From NCBI GenBank assembly GCA_928212115.1, contig CAKMRJ010005745.1, forward strand, positions 93,941,103 to 94,005,102: DNA of 64,000 bases, read 5' to 3'. The notes beneath the pieces were generated by a model. It worked only from the letters and a program-made list of their open reading frames with translations, was not told where the DNA came from and did no database searches. This stretch comes from Lactuca virosa. Taxonomy: Eukaryota; Streptophyta; Magnoliopsida; Asterales; Asteraceae. Of this stretch, positions 38,445 through 53,261 are shown in pieces. A program made the translations under genes and the position numbers. Each line of letters opens with the position of its first letter. The first letter of the stretch is position 1.

Positions 38445-39074
38445 ATGGCTGGATTTCATATACCCGGAGACCCGTACTTTCCCGATCAAGAGCAAGGTGG
38501 ATGGCTCGATGCAGAGCCAGAAAAGAATCATGAAATTCCCTTAGATGATGATTTTGCAGAAAATTTTCCAGAGGATTCTGACTCCGAGCCATAAGTCAAT
38601 AATCTACCTTTGGTGGCTCCAATCTCAAATCCTAACCCTCGTCCGGCTTTTCAAGGCCCGACGACTTCGTGGGCTGAGAACTTAGGTAGGTGGAGTCGGG
38701 AGCAGGGTCAACCCTTACCCTACAATGGAGACCGAAGCTTCTACAACATAAGTGAGGGAGGCTCTGCAGACATAATTCTTCCAATCTTGGTTTGCCGAGT
38801 GGCTCGAAATGTTGAGCTAGGGATGACAGCCATTCAACAAACCGTGGAGCTTGATGCGGACACGAACGCCAATACGAATCGTATTCGCAATCTTGAATTT
38901 TCTCATGGGAGAGCTATGAGAGACAATGAGGCTCTGCAGCAAGAGCTAGCTGCAACTCGAGCTGAAGTCATAGAGCTTCGAGCACGCCAGACAGTGTATG
39001 AAAGACACTTGCTTGATGTGGAGCGTCAACTGGCCGAATTAAGGCTTCATCCGAGTGGTGCCCGTCGTCAGTAG
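38445..39074 (+). pseudogene. Element C extra ORF upstream of gag, coiled-coil type
   Basis: Reads MAGFHIPGDPYFPDQEQGG..., is interrupted by one in-frame TAA at 38592-38594, and continues in the same frame to a TAG at 39072 (about 209 codons). The C-terminal half (residues ~135-200) is a heptad-rich helix (ALQQELAATRAEVIELRARQ then LLDVERQLAEL), a predicted coiled coil. It has no gag core, zinc knuckle or enzyme motif. It lies between the leader and gag; such an ORF is not part of the standard gypsy set. Function unknown; it could assist particle assembly or RNA binding. Confidence 0.7.
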
Positions 39075-39477
39075 GATATACTCTACTCATCCTTTCTTTT
39101 GGTTATAGTTAAGTCTGCGGATATGTTCTAGTGTTATTTTTAATGTTTTTCAGTATGACCGCTAAAATTTCATTTTCGGTAGTTCGGTTTGATGTCGATG
39201 TTTTTCCCAGTACTTTGATATATTGTAGACCTGCTTTAAGGTCGAGTTTTCAGAGACTCTATGTATTCAATATGCCAATATAATCGACATGCAGTTTCAT
39301 AATCTTTGAAAAATAACCATTCAATTCTATATTATCCTGTTGCAAGTTATACTTGAGTAAACTTCTATTTCCTTACAAAATTCATATTGAACTAAGTGTT
39401 TTAGTTCAGAAATATCATAGTCATGTTCACTCTTGATATTTTACCATCTTTTTATCTATTAACTTTTATAGTAAAAG

Positions 39478-40620
39478 ATGCCTCCTCAGAGAAACCCAAG
39501 GCGTGTCAATGTTAATGAAGTGCAAACACCACCTCCGCCACCACCTCCTCAATTCGACGCTGCCATGTTTCAGGCGGAGGTCACGGCAGCTGTTGCAGCT
39601 GCTATGTCTCATATAAACACCCCTAGTGCAAGTAGAGCAGGAGCTGGTGCGCATCCCTCTAACCACGCCGAGAGTCATGGGCACTCGCGATAATGTACCT
39701 ATAAGGATTTCTCGAACGCCAAACCCAGGACCTTTAACGGGACTGGAGGAGTGATGGCGTTAAGACAATGGATTGAGAAGACAGAGGCAATTTTCGAAAT
39801 CTGCTCCTGTCCGGAGAGTAGCAAGGTCAAATTCGCTGTTTGTACCTTTGTTGATAGATCCCTAACATGGTGGAACGTCCATGTTAAGTCATTAACCCTG
39901 GTAGTGGCTAATTCTATAAGTTGGGAGAACTTAAAGACCATGCTGATGCGGGAATACTGTCCGCGAGGGGAAATTCAGAAACTTGAGCAAGAGCTCTGGG
40001 GTCTTACAATGGTTGGTTCAGACATAACAACCTGTACAAATAGATTTTGTGACTTAGCGATACTTTGTCCAGAAATGATTTCTTTGGAGAGCAAAAAGAT
40101 TGAGGGGTAAATATGGGGGCTATCTTCCCAGATTCAGGCTAGTGTCATTGCTTCCAGGCCTGTTACCTTTAACAGTGCCAAAGAGCTGGCACAGTCGCTT
40201 ATTGACCATGGAGCTCGTCAAAACTTTATGGTTACTACCCAGAACAACCTAAGGGAAATAACAACAACAGCAAGAAGAAAGGTTGGAATAAGAGGAAGGG
40301 CAAACCTTCATAGGAACTGTACCTGCTGCTGTTCCTGTTAACCCTACACCAGCTAAGCCTTATGCTGGTAATCTCCCCAAGTGAAACAAATGCAATTTTC
40401 ACCACAATGGAAATTGCCGGGAAATACAGTGTCGTGACTGCAACAGAAAAGGGCATACTGCCCGATTCTGTAGATCACCACCCCAACCTATTAACCAAGT
40501 ACCTGCCGCTGGAGTAGGTCAAGCATGCTATCAATGCGGTGATGTGGGGCATTTCAAGAGAGATTGTATGAAAGCTGGAAATGTCGGTGGAGTTGGGAGG
40601 ATTCTAGCTTTGGGTCACGA
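39478..40620 (+). pseudogene. Element C gag, broken
   Basis: Starts MPPQRNPRRVNVNEV with a poly-Pro stretch, then stops at about 39691. The capsid core resumes in another frame at 39751 (WIEKTEAIFEICSCPES, FVDRSLTWWNVHV, LMREYCPRGE) and stops at 40108. Nucleocapsid pieces with CRDCNRKGHTARFC and CYQCGDVGHFKRDC follow at about 40384-40570, with a further stop before the first cysteine cluster. So at least two stops and one shift break it. Confidence 0.88.
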
Positions 40621-41143
40621 AGAAGTAGTGGCAGACCCTACGGTGGTCACGGGTACGTTTCTTCTCAACAATACTTATGCATGCATTCTATTTGATTGTG
40701 GTGCTGAGAAGAGCTTCGTGAGCCATAATTTCAAACACCTGCTAAATAAAAACTCCCAACCACTAAAAGAAACTTTCACTGTCGAAATGGCTAATGGGAA
40801 ATCCGAACACACCAACGATATATACATAGGATGTACCCTTACTTTGAATAACTTTTCGTTCCAAATAGACCTTATGTCGGTCTCTATCAAAAGTTTCGAC
40901 GTTATAATAGGTATGGATTGGTTGTGCTCTAACCATGCTGACATCCTATGTTATGAAAGAGCCATCCGTCTGAACTTGCCAACTAACAAAACTCTTATCA
41001 TCTACAGCAGAAAAACCCGAAACGAACCTTCAGATCATTTCTTGCATCAAGGCATAGAAGTACCTTCGCAAAGAGTACTGTGCTTTCTTAGCTCACGTGG
41101 TAGACAAAAAGCAAGAAGTAAAAGACATCGCGAGCATTATTGA
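40544..41143 (+). pseudogene. Element C protease region
   Basis: From the last zinc knuckle this frame runs into the gypsy retropepsin: GTFLLNNTYACILFDCGAEK, where the usual DSGA/DTGA active site is DCGA (the catalytic Asp is kept, the Ser/Thr replaced by Cys), then IDLMSVSIKSFDVIIGMDWL. The frame ends before RT, where a shift occurs. Confidence 0.85.
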
Positions 41144-42898
41144 GGTCTGCAACTTTCCCAATATTTTTCCCGACGATCTTCCAGGAGTTCCTCCCGAACG
41201 ACAAGTCGAATTCAGAATCGACTTAATCCCTGGGGCTACCCCTGTAGCCAAATCCCCCTATCGTCTTGCACCTTCTGAAATGCAGGAATTATCCAGCCAG
41301 CTGAACGAACTCCTTAGCAAGGGTTTCATAAGACCAAGTTTCTCACCCTGGGGAGCACCGGTTTTGTACGTAAAGAAGAAGGATGGATCATTCCGTATGT
41401 GCATAGACTACCGCGAGCTGAATAAACTTACCATCAAGAATCGATATCCTATATGCCTCGCATTGACGATCTCTTCGGCCAACTTCAAGGTGCAAGCTAC
41501 TTCTCGAAAATAGACTTAAGATCCGGGTATCATCAGTTACGGATTTTGGAGGAGGACATTCCCAAAACCGCGTTCAGAACTCGTTATGGTCATTACGAGT
41601 TTGTAGTGATGCCATTCGGATTGACGAATGCACCTGCTGTGTTCATGGACTTGATGAACAGAGTGTGTCATCCATTCCTGGACAAATTCGTCATAGTCTT
41701 CATTGACGACATCCTTATCTACTCAAGAAGTGAAGAGGAACATGGCCAACATCTTCGTCAAGTATTGCAAACTCTTAGAACAGAGAAACTCTATGCGAAG
41801 CTCTCAAAGTGCGAGTTTTGGATCAGGAAGGTTGATTTCCTAGGTCACGTGGTCAGTTTAGAAGGAATACACGTGGACCCTTCCAAAATCAAGGCAATTG
41901 AGAATTGGTCAGCACCCAAAACACCTACAGAAATCCGACAATTCTTAGGTCTTGCTGGCTACTATCGTAAATTCATCCAGAATTTATCCCGAATTGCTAA
42001 ACCTCTTACCACCCTGACGCAAAAGGGTGTAACTTTTATCTGGGGAGAGAAACAAGAAACAACGTTCCAAACGCTGAAGCGAGCTCTATGCAGCGCAACG
42101 ACCCTGTCTCTTCCTGAAGGGACAGAGGATTTCATAGTGTACTGTGATGCTTCTAATCAAGGGCTTGGGTGTGTTCTTATGCAAAGAGGAAAGGTTATAT
42201 CCTACGCCTCAAGACAGCTAAAGACACATGAAGTCAACTATACAACAGATGACCTTGAACTAGGAGCAGTGGTATTTGCTCTGAAGATCTGGAGACATTA
42301 TTTATATGGCACGAAATGCACAATATTCACGGACCATAAAAGTCTCCAGCATATCTTCGACCATAAAGAGCTGAACATGAGACAACGACGGTGGGTGAAG
42401 CTATTGAACGACTACGAATGTGAGATTCTTTATCACCCTGGTAAAGCTAACGTAGTAGCTGACGCCCTTAGCAGAAAAGAATACTCGGGACGCCGAGTAA
42501 AGTCGTTGACCATGACAATCCATTCACATATGTCCACACAGACCAGAGAGGCTCAACTCGAGGCCTTGAAACCCGAAAACATGGCAGGTGAAACTCTAAG
42601 AGGAATGGATAAGAACTTCGAAGTCATGGATGATGGAGTCTATTGTTTCATGAACCGGATCTGGACACCAAAGTTCGGTGGTTACAGAGACGTGGTTATG
42701 AACGAAGCACACAAAACCCGACACTCCATTCATTCAGGTTCAGACAAGATGTATCTGGACCTCAACAAACTTTACCCGTGGCCTAACATGAAGGCTGAAA
42801 TCGCTACCTTTGTGGGCAAGTGCCTTACTTGTGCCAAAGTCAAGGTAGATTACCAAAAACCTTCAGGTTTATTACAACAAGCTGAAATCCCTGAATAG
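41097..42898 (+). pseudogene. Element C RT, RNase H and integrase zinc finger
   Basis: RT in two frames joined by a shift near 41450: FRMCIDYRELNKLTIKNRYP, then IDDLFGQLQGASYFSKIDL, VMPFGLTNAPAVFMDLMN and FIDDILIYSRSEEEH (the YIDD-like active site). RNase H follows (YCDASNQGLGCVLMQRGKV, ELGAVVFALKIWRHYLYG, HPGKANVVADALSRK), then the integrase HHCC region (HSIHSGSDKMYLDL ... CLTCAKVKVDYQKP). A TAG at 42896 ends the frame before the catalytic core of integrase. Confidence 0.93.
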
Positions 42899-44003
42899 AA
42901 GTGGGAGCGGATTACGATGGATTTCATAACTAAGTTAGCCAAGACATCGGGTGGTTATGACACAATTTGGGTAATCGTCGATAGATTAACCAAATCCGCA
43001 CACTTCTTACCAATAAAAGAGACCGACAAGATGGAGAAGCTAACAATAACTTACCTTAAGGAGATCGTTATACTGCTTGGTGTTCCAATATCTATTATTC
43101 CAGACCGAAATAGTAGATTCACCTCTCGTTTCTGGCAGTCTTTACAAAAATCTTTGGGAACTAGGCTGGACATGAGTACAGCTGGACATGAGTACAACCT
43201 ACCATCCACAAGCTGACGGACAAAGTGAGAGGACGATTCAAACATTAGAATACATGTTACGAACTTGCGTGATAGACTTTGGAAAGCCATGGGATACTCA
43301 TTTACCCATTTTCGATTTCTCTTATAACAACAGTTATCACACTAGCATAAAGGTTGCTCCTTTCGAAGCTCTCTATGGCCGCAAGTGCAGATCACCTATG
43401 TGTTGGGCTGAAGTGGGTGACACGCAGCTACCTAGAGGTCAAGTTCCTGACATTACTCTCACTGGTCCGGAAATCATTCGTGAAACTACTGAGAAAATCG
43501 TACAAATTCAGGAGTGACTTAAAGCTTCCAGAGATCGACAGAAAAGCTACGCCGACAAAAGAAGAAAACCTTTGGAGTTCCAGGTTGGTGACCGCGTCAT
43601 GTTGAAGGTCTCACCCTGGAAGGGCATGATACGCTTTGGAAAGCATGGCAAGCTGAATCCAAGGTACATAGGACCATTCGAGATTCTTGCTAGAATCGGT
43701 CCAGTAGCTTACAAACTCCGACTACCTCAAGAACTAAGTAACATACATCCTATCTTCCACGTCTCTAACTTGAAAAAGTGCTTATCCGACGAGACTTTTG
43801 TTATCCCACTCGACGAGATTGAGATAGACGAGAGCCTCAACTTCGTAGAAGAACCCGTAGAGATCTTAGATAAGGAAGTAAAGAGAACCAAACAAAGCCG
43901 TATCCCGATAGTGAAGGTTCTCTGGAATGCAAAACGGGGACCGGAATTCACTTGGGAGCGGGAGGATCAAATGCAACAGAAGTATCCACATCTTTTTCCC
44001 TAG
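42899..44003 (+). pseudogene. Element C integrase core and chromodomain, broken
   Basis: Segment 1 (42917-43216) has the first two acidic residues (MDFITKLAKTSGGYD, IPDRNSRFTSRFW). It is thrown out of frame by a 16-bp tandem duplication at 43165-43196. Segment 2 (43188-43517) has HPQADGQSERTIQTLEYML with the Glu and ends at a TGA that most simply derives from CGA. Segment 3 (43572-44003) has EFQVGDRVMLKVSPWKGM and the chromodomain-like VKVLWNAKRGPEFTWERED, ending YPHLFP. The order is typical of a Tekay/Del chromovirus. Confidence 0.93.
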
Positions 44004-44049
44004 TCTTTCTGTATCTCTTTAATCCATATTTCGGGACGAAATTCTCTCT

Positions 44050-44062
44050 AACGGGGGGATAA
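44050..44062 (+). promoter_or_regulatory. Polypurine tract of element C
   Basis: AACGGGGGGATAA immediately before the 3' LTR. Confidence 0.85.
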
Positions 44063-45328
44063 TGTAACATCCTGTTATTTTTCTTTCTTGTAAAGCCAAT
44101 CAATTCAATCAAAAGTCAGACTTGTTTCTGTCAACTTTTAGCTTTGTTAAGGGTCTGTTTGAGAGTTCTAAGCCTAGTACACTCAAGTATTTGTGTTAGG
44201 AAGTATTAACTTGAGAGCATTGAGTTGCAATTGAGTCGGAATCACCTTCACAAGGATTTCACGACTGCAAACTAGGGTCCACGGATGTGAACCCATGCTA
44301 GTCGTGAACCCCTCACCATATATATGGTATTCCTTCATTATTCTTCATTTCTCACACTTTCAAGTCAAGAACTCTCAAGAACTCTCTCAAATATCATCAA
44401 GAACACTCTTCTTTCTCTTCAAAATCGTAAGTGATTCTTCCATATTCACTTGATATCCTTCTTATTCACAAGAAGTTCATTGATTTCATCCATGAATTCA
44501 ACACTTTTGGTTTAGATCTTCAAATCATCATCCTTTACACCAAGAACACCAAGAACACACACTTGTTCTTTGGGCCGTAAACTCTCTAAAGACCTCCAAA
44601 ACGTGAGTATCTCTTCAATCATCTTGTAATATATTAGAAACACTTGATTCCAACCAAGAAACAAACACTCAAATGCATGAACTTCAAGAGTTCACGGTCG
44701 TGAACCCTTCATCCATGGCCGTGAACCCTTCATAAGTTCATCATGGTGGCCGTAAACCCTTCATAGGATCAAGTCTTGACCGTAAAACCCTTCATGAGAA
44801 CAAGTCTTGGCCGTAAACAATTCATATGTGTGGTCGTAAACACCTCTATGGCCGTAAACACATATAGTGTGGCCGTGAACATATTTCTTTCAATCACATG
44901 TGATTGTAACACTTCATTCCAAGTGTTTCGTAGTCCCTAAGGGTTGTTTACCTTACATGATTACCTGTTATATAAATTAATTATACACATATATGTGTCA
45001 TTATATGCTTAACAGGATCCATTTGTGTTCAAGACATCACTTGGCATTCTTAGCATCCTATATCAATCTTACATTCGAATCACTCACTACAGGTGAGTTC
45101 ATACCCCCGTATTTTCATAGTTTTTACTGTTTTAAGGGGGGGGGGGAATACAAGTCTAGTACAAAGATTTTGTGTTATAAACAAATGGTTTCAAAATGGA
45201 TTTCAGTTATCATCAAATCAAATGGTTTTAAAGATTGTGTTAAAATGACATCAAGTCATCAAAAGTATTTCAAAATATTAAACTTTTTTTAAAGGATTTT
45301 ATAAACTTATATTTTTCCCCAGAAATCA

Positions 45329-45403
<75 letters not shown>

Positions 45404-46703
45404 AGATTTAAAAGGCTTAGAACTGATAACTCACTTTGGTTCCTTTTCCTTGTTTGGATGTAGGATTATAAAGTATCGGTTATCTGTCCGAAAGTCATGT
45501 AAATTTTACTTATATATATTTGTATATGTATATAAATATAAAAGTAATTTCGTTCAGTTTAGATACCCTTTGTAACATGTTGAGAAAGGGGTTGCATTCA
45601 TGAACAGTTAGTATCAATTCAGAAAGTACATATAAATTATAATAGGTATAATTTATGATTCATAGAACATTAATTCACGATTCAAGTATACTAAAGTACA
45701 CTATTTTACAAGAACAGGGATTTTATTCAAAACTAATTAAGAGTATACATCTTTCATATACTAATTCAAGAACATACTGTCAATCATTCATTTAAGAATA
45801 ATTGGGTTTTCATAACTATTATACATGTAACGTCTATATGCTTTTTATGAGTCATTTGGTTCAGGTTGTTTAATTCATTTAAACAATATAATTAAAGTCC
45901 TGACATTATAACCAGAATCTCCAGTCGGGGATCGAAACAATGTGTGTCTAGATCTATATTGGGATTGACAACCCCACACTCGGACTGCTAGCTACAGTCA
46001 GGCATACACGCCTATGAGTGACAGTTGTTATCAACAACTTTCAATGCCTTCAATGCGTTGGGTCAGGCCATCTAGTCTCAGTATATAGTTATAATAACTC
46101 ATTAAAAAGATATTAACAATACGTTAGTGTATAATTAACTAAACACAAGTACATTTTCAAAGTACCAGTTTACAATGATACAGTTTTTACAGTATTACAT
46201 CTCAGTATTCACTAACAGCTGGTGAAGCCAGGCACACTCTCATTTATACAGTTTATACAAAAGGGATTCAAAAACAGAACACTTGTTTACAAATAGAACG
46301 GTTTTATGTGAATAAAACTACTTTTCATATACAGCAGAAAATATAGGATTTTCTGGAACAGTTTACATATTCAAGAAACAGAAAACATACTTTCAAACAT
46401 AAATACTTATGCACTCACTCGACTTTATGTTGATACTCTCTTTTCAAATTACTTGTATTCTCAGGGAATCAGTAGACAGGTACTCCCCGAGCTTTTGAGA
46501 AGATGGAGCTATTTTGAGTCATGTCTTCTTCTTTTGTATAACTATTTTGGTTTTAATATACAATGATTGAACACATGTAAATACTTATACTTTTTAAATA
46601 CAATGGTTGTTTGTACTTTGATTACTATGATGCATGTGTTGTGATACTACAAATGAAGTCATCCACCCCCGGACGTTTCCTCCGTCTGGTTTGGGTTGTG
46701 ACA
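44063..46703 (+). mobile_element. Element C, 3' LTR
   Basis: 2641 bp, TGTAACATCC...GTTGTGACA; matches 34638-37308 with scattered substitutions and small indels and a different TA microsatellite (45333-45403). Confidence 0.92.
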
Positions 46704-46874
46704 ATGTCTCAGTCCATATGATATCTAGAATGGAGGAATAGATGATCCCTTATCAAATGGACGCGTCATTAACTAGGTCAGAGTTCGACAGCGGCTTTTA
46801 AGAGCTACGATTTCTAGTCGGGATTTTGGAGTCATATTTCCATTAATAGTTTTAGACTTATCCAAGTGGGAGAC
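46704..46874 (+). mobile_element. Element A 3' tail end and polypurine tract
   Basis: Homologous to the last part of the B tail (AACTAGGTCAGAGTTCGACA near 46770). Ends TCCAAGTGGGAGAC (46861-46874), the polypurine tract of A, directly before the 3' LTR. Confidence 0.88.
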
Positions 46875-47647
46875 TGTTGGATTAGATGTCTAAGTCCATA
46901 ACGATTATTGGTATGTACTCGACCCGAGAGTAGCATGGTCCATTTGGGTTGCATATCATTAGGACAATTTGTTAGGATGGACTCTTGGGAGAAAGGTTAT
47001 ATATGATTTATTAATATATTATAAGTTATAATATATTAATATGAAATCATATGATTTAATTAGTATTGATCAAGAATTAGTTTGGAACTTATTTAGTGAT
47101 CAAAAGAGACTAATCAAATCAATGGGGACTAATTGTGTAAAATAGTTATATTTATATGTGTTGGGTCATTGATCCATGTTGGACTAAGTTTATGTATGGA
47201 TACATAAAGAGTTGGGCCACATGAACCATAGATCATAAATCCATGGGTATGGGTTAGGGTTAACCCATGACCTTTGGAATCCCACATATAAATATGTTAC
47301 TCCATAGCCAAAATCACCACTTATGTTCTTGGAGTTCATATGGACGGTTTTGGGGTATGAAGATTCTCTCTCAAATGTCATCATTTGTCCTAGGTGTGTT
47401 GTGATTCCATTTGAGGCATCCACACTATTGGTGCTAAGTTCTTAAAGGCCAAATACATCAAGGATAGCAAGCTACACAAAGAGGTAAACTTCTAACTAGT
47501 TTTTTATGTAGTTTATATCATTTGTATGCTAGTTGTAGGCTTAAAGCTTTGGAAACAATATTGCTTGTATAATTAGAGAAAACATAGATCCAAAGCTTTT
47601 AGTGTTGTATGTGCACCAAAGTATATTGTAGTATACAAAACCCAACA
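46875..47647 (+). mobile_element. Element A, 3' LTR
   Basis: 773 bp, TGTTGGATTAG...CCCAACA, paired with 11326-12098. It encloses 36.3 kb including D, B and C, which shows that these are nested within A. The 3' flank AATGT is the target duplication. Confidence 0.93.
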
Positions 47648-49478
47648 AATGTCTATTAAGAAAAGTGGTTTTTCTTGTAAGCTGTTTGTCATATCTCATA
47701 TTAGGAATATGTAGTTATGATAAATAATGTAATTGTTAATCTAATCATAGCTACTTGTGAAAAGGTTTGATCATAGACAATGTCGTGCGTCTGATAAGGA
47801 CCATAGTCAATGACATGGGTATGAGAAAGTTCCTTTTATAACAAGGCTTGTAGAATATGTATAGATATACATGCATGTATTCTTCATAAAAGAATCTCTT
47901 ACTCCTTCTATCCTTGATATATAAAGGAAGATTAATCAAGCTCATACTTGACTATTACACATAGATTACATCTTAATGTTCATGACTCTAAGTAACCAAT
48001 CAAATTCAAGATTTGATCTATCATCTTGGTAGTTGATGAATTTTCCAAAAAGCATCAAGAAGAACTCATCAATGAGAGATTCCACATTTCTCTAGTCAAA
48101 TATGATTTCTATCATTTATGCAAATAGCTTGTGTTTATAAATAGCTATTATTAAATTTCAACAATTCTTCGTTGAAACTAGTACAAACAATTTCTACATT
48201 AGGTTATGGTTCTTGAGCCACTTCAAGTTCCATGTGCCTCATACTTACTTTGTCATTGGAAGCTTGCCTTCTGTTGAATCAACATTTAGAGGAATAATAG
48301 AACTTATTCTTTGTGGGTTTATATATAATAATCTAAATGTCCTTTTAGAATATTCTACATACATGAAATTTGTTGGTGTTTGTATTCAAGATATAATTAA
48401 TAGTGATTAATATATAATACCATGAGCATAAAAGAAAATAATTTCTACCGATTAGAAAGTAAAGTTTATCCGGTAAGGTCTAATCCATCCTTTATTATCA
48501 TTTAAAGCTTTAGATGGTGTTACTCTATTGATTAGTATCTTGTGCTTAATCTTAGTCATTCATTAGAAAAGAAGTCATACACCATAGTGTATATTTCCTT
48601 AATATTTATTTTCTCTACACTTTTGTGAAAATATTATTAGGAATCTTTTATATATAAATAAGATTCACATATGTCAAATAAACTACATTATTTGTTTTCA
48701 AATATCCCTTTCTTGAAGCTGTAATATGTGTATTTCATATACATAATGAAGATAACAACGCCATAGATAAGTTTGATTTATAACAAGTTTAAGTCAAAAG
48801 TGCTTGCATGTAGAAGTTAATTTTACTTATTAAAATATTTATATTTACTTAATAATCCTATTAAGAGAGCTAGTCTCATAAATAGAAGTTAATCATTTCA
48901 GAATATATGAATATGATCGCTATGAAAAACTATCAAGTAAAATAATCAAACATTTAAATAAAATAACTAAGACATGTATATTTAGACATGCTAAATTTAA
49001 AACATACATTTTTTCAAAACAAACATGTATTATATTACAAGTAATTTATGTTCTACGCATAAATAATAAACTCAACTCCAAGAGTGTAGTTCCAACTTGC
49101 TTGTATCAGATTAACACTCTTCTGTAAATATCTGCAAGCCATTTTCAAATATTAGATTAACATTTAAGTACCAAGTATTTGAGTGTTATATGAAAACATT
49201 AAGTTATATCTAGTAGATACTTGAATTTCTAGTCTCTTCCAGACTTTCGTTTCAGATAAGAGGAGCGGTTCCTCTTCCAGTGTTCAATATCTCAATAAAA
49301 AAAAGATCCATCTATTGTGGGCCTTCTTGAATTTCTTGGGCTTAAATGTGCTCATGTCTTAAAACATGGGCCTCAAAGATCATACACGATGACTCTTTTA
49401 GCCTTGCATTATTCCATTGTTTGAACAAGTTTAAAACAAATATCACTATATTTATTGTAATATTGTTTAACTTGTTAT

Positions 49479-49480
<2 letters not shown>

Positions 49481-49531
<51 letters not shown>

Positions 49532-49558
49532 TATAGATATATATATTATATATTATAT

Positions 49559-49609
<51 letters not shown>

Positions 49610-49612
49610 ATA
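49481..49612. repeat. TA-rich microsatellite cluster
   Basis: Interrupted (TA)n runs with ATAATATATA interruptions. Confidence 0.95.
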
Positions 49613-51695
49613 ATATTATCCAAGACATCCTGGAAGTCATGAACAACTGTTCCTAGTGTGATGCTAAAGCATCTTGAGCATCACGGTGATGCCTTTATTA
49701 GTATCATGTTCAGGTCTATTGCTCAAAGCAGGTTATTTAGGACTAGGACCTTTAAGTGTCTACAATTTTACATCACTCATGAGATTATCTCTCAGGACAT
49801 GAACTCATTCATTAAAGTTGTATTTGTTGAATGTTATTGTTTCATTAAGCCATTTAAAGAAAATGACAATTCATGGTTATGAGAGTGGATTATTTATATC
49901 CACAAAATTGTAACAAAATTCATTCAGTATTTTCAATATTTAATCTTTAATTATTAATACCCTTTTAGTTTCAAAAAACATTAATTATCAAAGTCTAATA
50001 TCCAAGTTGCAAAACAAATAAATGTTTAGGTATCATTGATCCTATTCATTTGAATCCAACCCGATAGATATCAATAAGTTGTTATATTCTACTATATATT
50101 TCCTAGATTTATGGGATCGCTAATAATAAATTTAATTAGACTTGTCTGATCCAATCAAAGCATTAGAACACTCTTGTTTAGGTATCCTTTATCACAAAAT
50201 ATTTTTCAATCAAATCATCCAAATTGAAAAAATTATATAATCGGCCTATAACTTGGTTATTGAAATCACGAAAACACCCCGTCCATCAAAAGATAACACT
50301 AATCGGTTAAGTATCATTTATCCCACTAGTGCATACAAGACATGTGCGAGTGTTCTTCAAAATGGATTACATAGATTTGAGGTTTGTAAGGGGTCTTTGA
50401 TGTTTTTATAATTCTAGTTTAAAAAAACATATTATATCATGGTTATTGCACGCATTCAATAAGCCATTGAATACTTAAAAATAATCTTATTTTGATGTAA
50501 AATCACATTTTAATAATATTGTTTTATAAAAGCCGATTTTATAAAATTGACGCGATCAAATTTTAATAGCTAGTATTAAGTTTGACGTTTGAGCGCTTTA
50601 GAACATTTTAAAACTTTTTAATAAAATTTCCTTTTATAAATTAAAGTTTGGAGTTTGATAAGTTTAAAAATCTCTATTTTAAACAAATAATTTTAATCCC
50701 AAAATTTTACCGGTTTCTAGTTTTAACGATAAAGCTTGTTTTAATTTTAAAACTATTTTACTATCTTATGTCAAAAGGTAAACCTCATTAAAACTAAACT
50801 CCTTTGTGATGTTCATTTATCTTCAAATATTATTTTGCATTTGAAAAACTAATTTATCAACCGCAACATAATAATAACAACATAAATATAAAACAACACA
50901 AACATATTAAAAACACATGTGCATAAGCGAACCAACTAATGACATTTTGTGAACCATAAGAAAATGTCAAGTCCATTCCTAAAGGGACATTTAAAAGGAC
51001 CTAAAATCTTCTCGTAATATTGTTGTAGAAGCTCCCACTTGAGAAAACATCAATTGCTTGCAAAAAGTTGAAAAGCTTCTTGAAAGTAATAATTCAGCAT
51101 ATGCAACACTTTCATGAAGTATTGTAAAAAGTGACACAAAAGCTCTAACAGCCTTTAAGAGAGTTGCCAATAGTAACAAATTTAGTGACAGTTTCAGGAA
51201 GTGTCACTATTTTCCCTGCAGACTTAAATATTGCAAAAATTAACTTTTGGTCTTCAAAAATGGCTTCATCTTCATTTCTTGTTACATTTTTGTACAAATA
51301 AATTATTTCTAAAAACTAATCTATTACTTACAAAAATAAATGAAGAAAACTAATCCATTTAATTATTACATACCACATGAATAAATAAATATTACAATCA
51401 CTTTTTCAACAAATCAACACAAACAACAACACAAAGGCGATTGGCTAGTTTATGCACATCATACACATTTATATACTCAAAATTATATAAAACAACTCTT
51501 TGTTTTTCTATGACAACGTTTATGACTAAAAAGATACATGTAACCTTCCAATTAGAAAATAATAATTATAAACATTTTAAAAGTTGTAATAGAAATTATG
51601 TATGGATTTTTATTTCAACGAGAAACCCATCCATGTTTTCCAAAAACAACGATTTCATCAACTTAACAAATAATCTAACTAATCATGCAAAAATA

Positions 51696-51708
51696 GCTCT
51701 AATACCAA
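51696..51708 (-). promoter_or_regulatory. Primer-binding site of element E (decayed)
   Basis: The minus strand reads TTGGTATTAGAGC one base after the LTR end ...ACCCAACA, with one transition from the usual TTGGTATCAGAGC. It confirms the leftward orientation of E. Confidence 0.8.
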
Positions 51709-51709
51709 T

Positions 51710-52926
<1,217 letters not shown>

Positions 52927-53214
52927 GTAGGTTCAAATGTGGATGTACAAATATCGTGTGGATGTAGGGATTAATATGGGCCAAGTATTATTTAATTTTA
53001 ATAAATAATTTATTAAATCATCTACCCTTTAATTTAGGCAAATTAGTTTATTTAAAACCCTATTGCCTCTTCCATCAACACCCACAAAATCGCATCCCTC
53101 CCGTTTCCATCCAGATTTACTGAACCACCTCCGGCTAGCACATCCTCTCTCCTATGAAGCTACGATTGAAGCACTGCAACCCACCGTACATCTTCAAGCT
53201 ACGATTGTTGTCGT

Positions 53215-53218
<4 letters not shown>

Positions 53219-53258
<40 letters not shown>
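53219..53258. repeat. (TC)n microsatellite
   Basis: 20 TC units in the TIR element; similar runs are common in plant 5' UTRs. Confidence 0.95.

Positions 53259-53261
<3 letters not shown>

Larger units (their letters stand above)
47653..51709 (-). mobile_element. Element E internal region, 5' side (decayed)
   Basis: Lies between the A insertion site and the E 5' LTR. No domain could be read with confidence; a 128-codon plus-strand frame at 51441-51827 covers the leader and LTR antisense and is not a gene. A complex TA microsatellite (49481-49612) lies within. A TTAAGCCCAAGAAATT-like stretch near 49340 may be gag basic linker on the minus strand, but this is weak. Confidence 0.5.
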
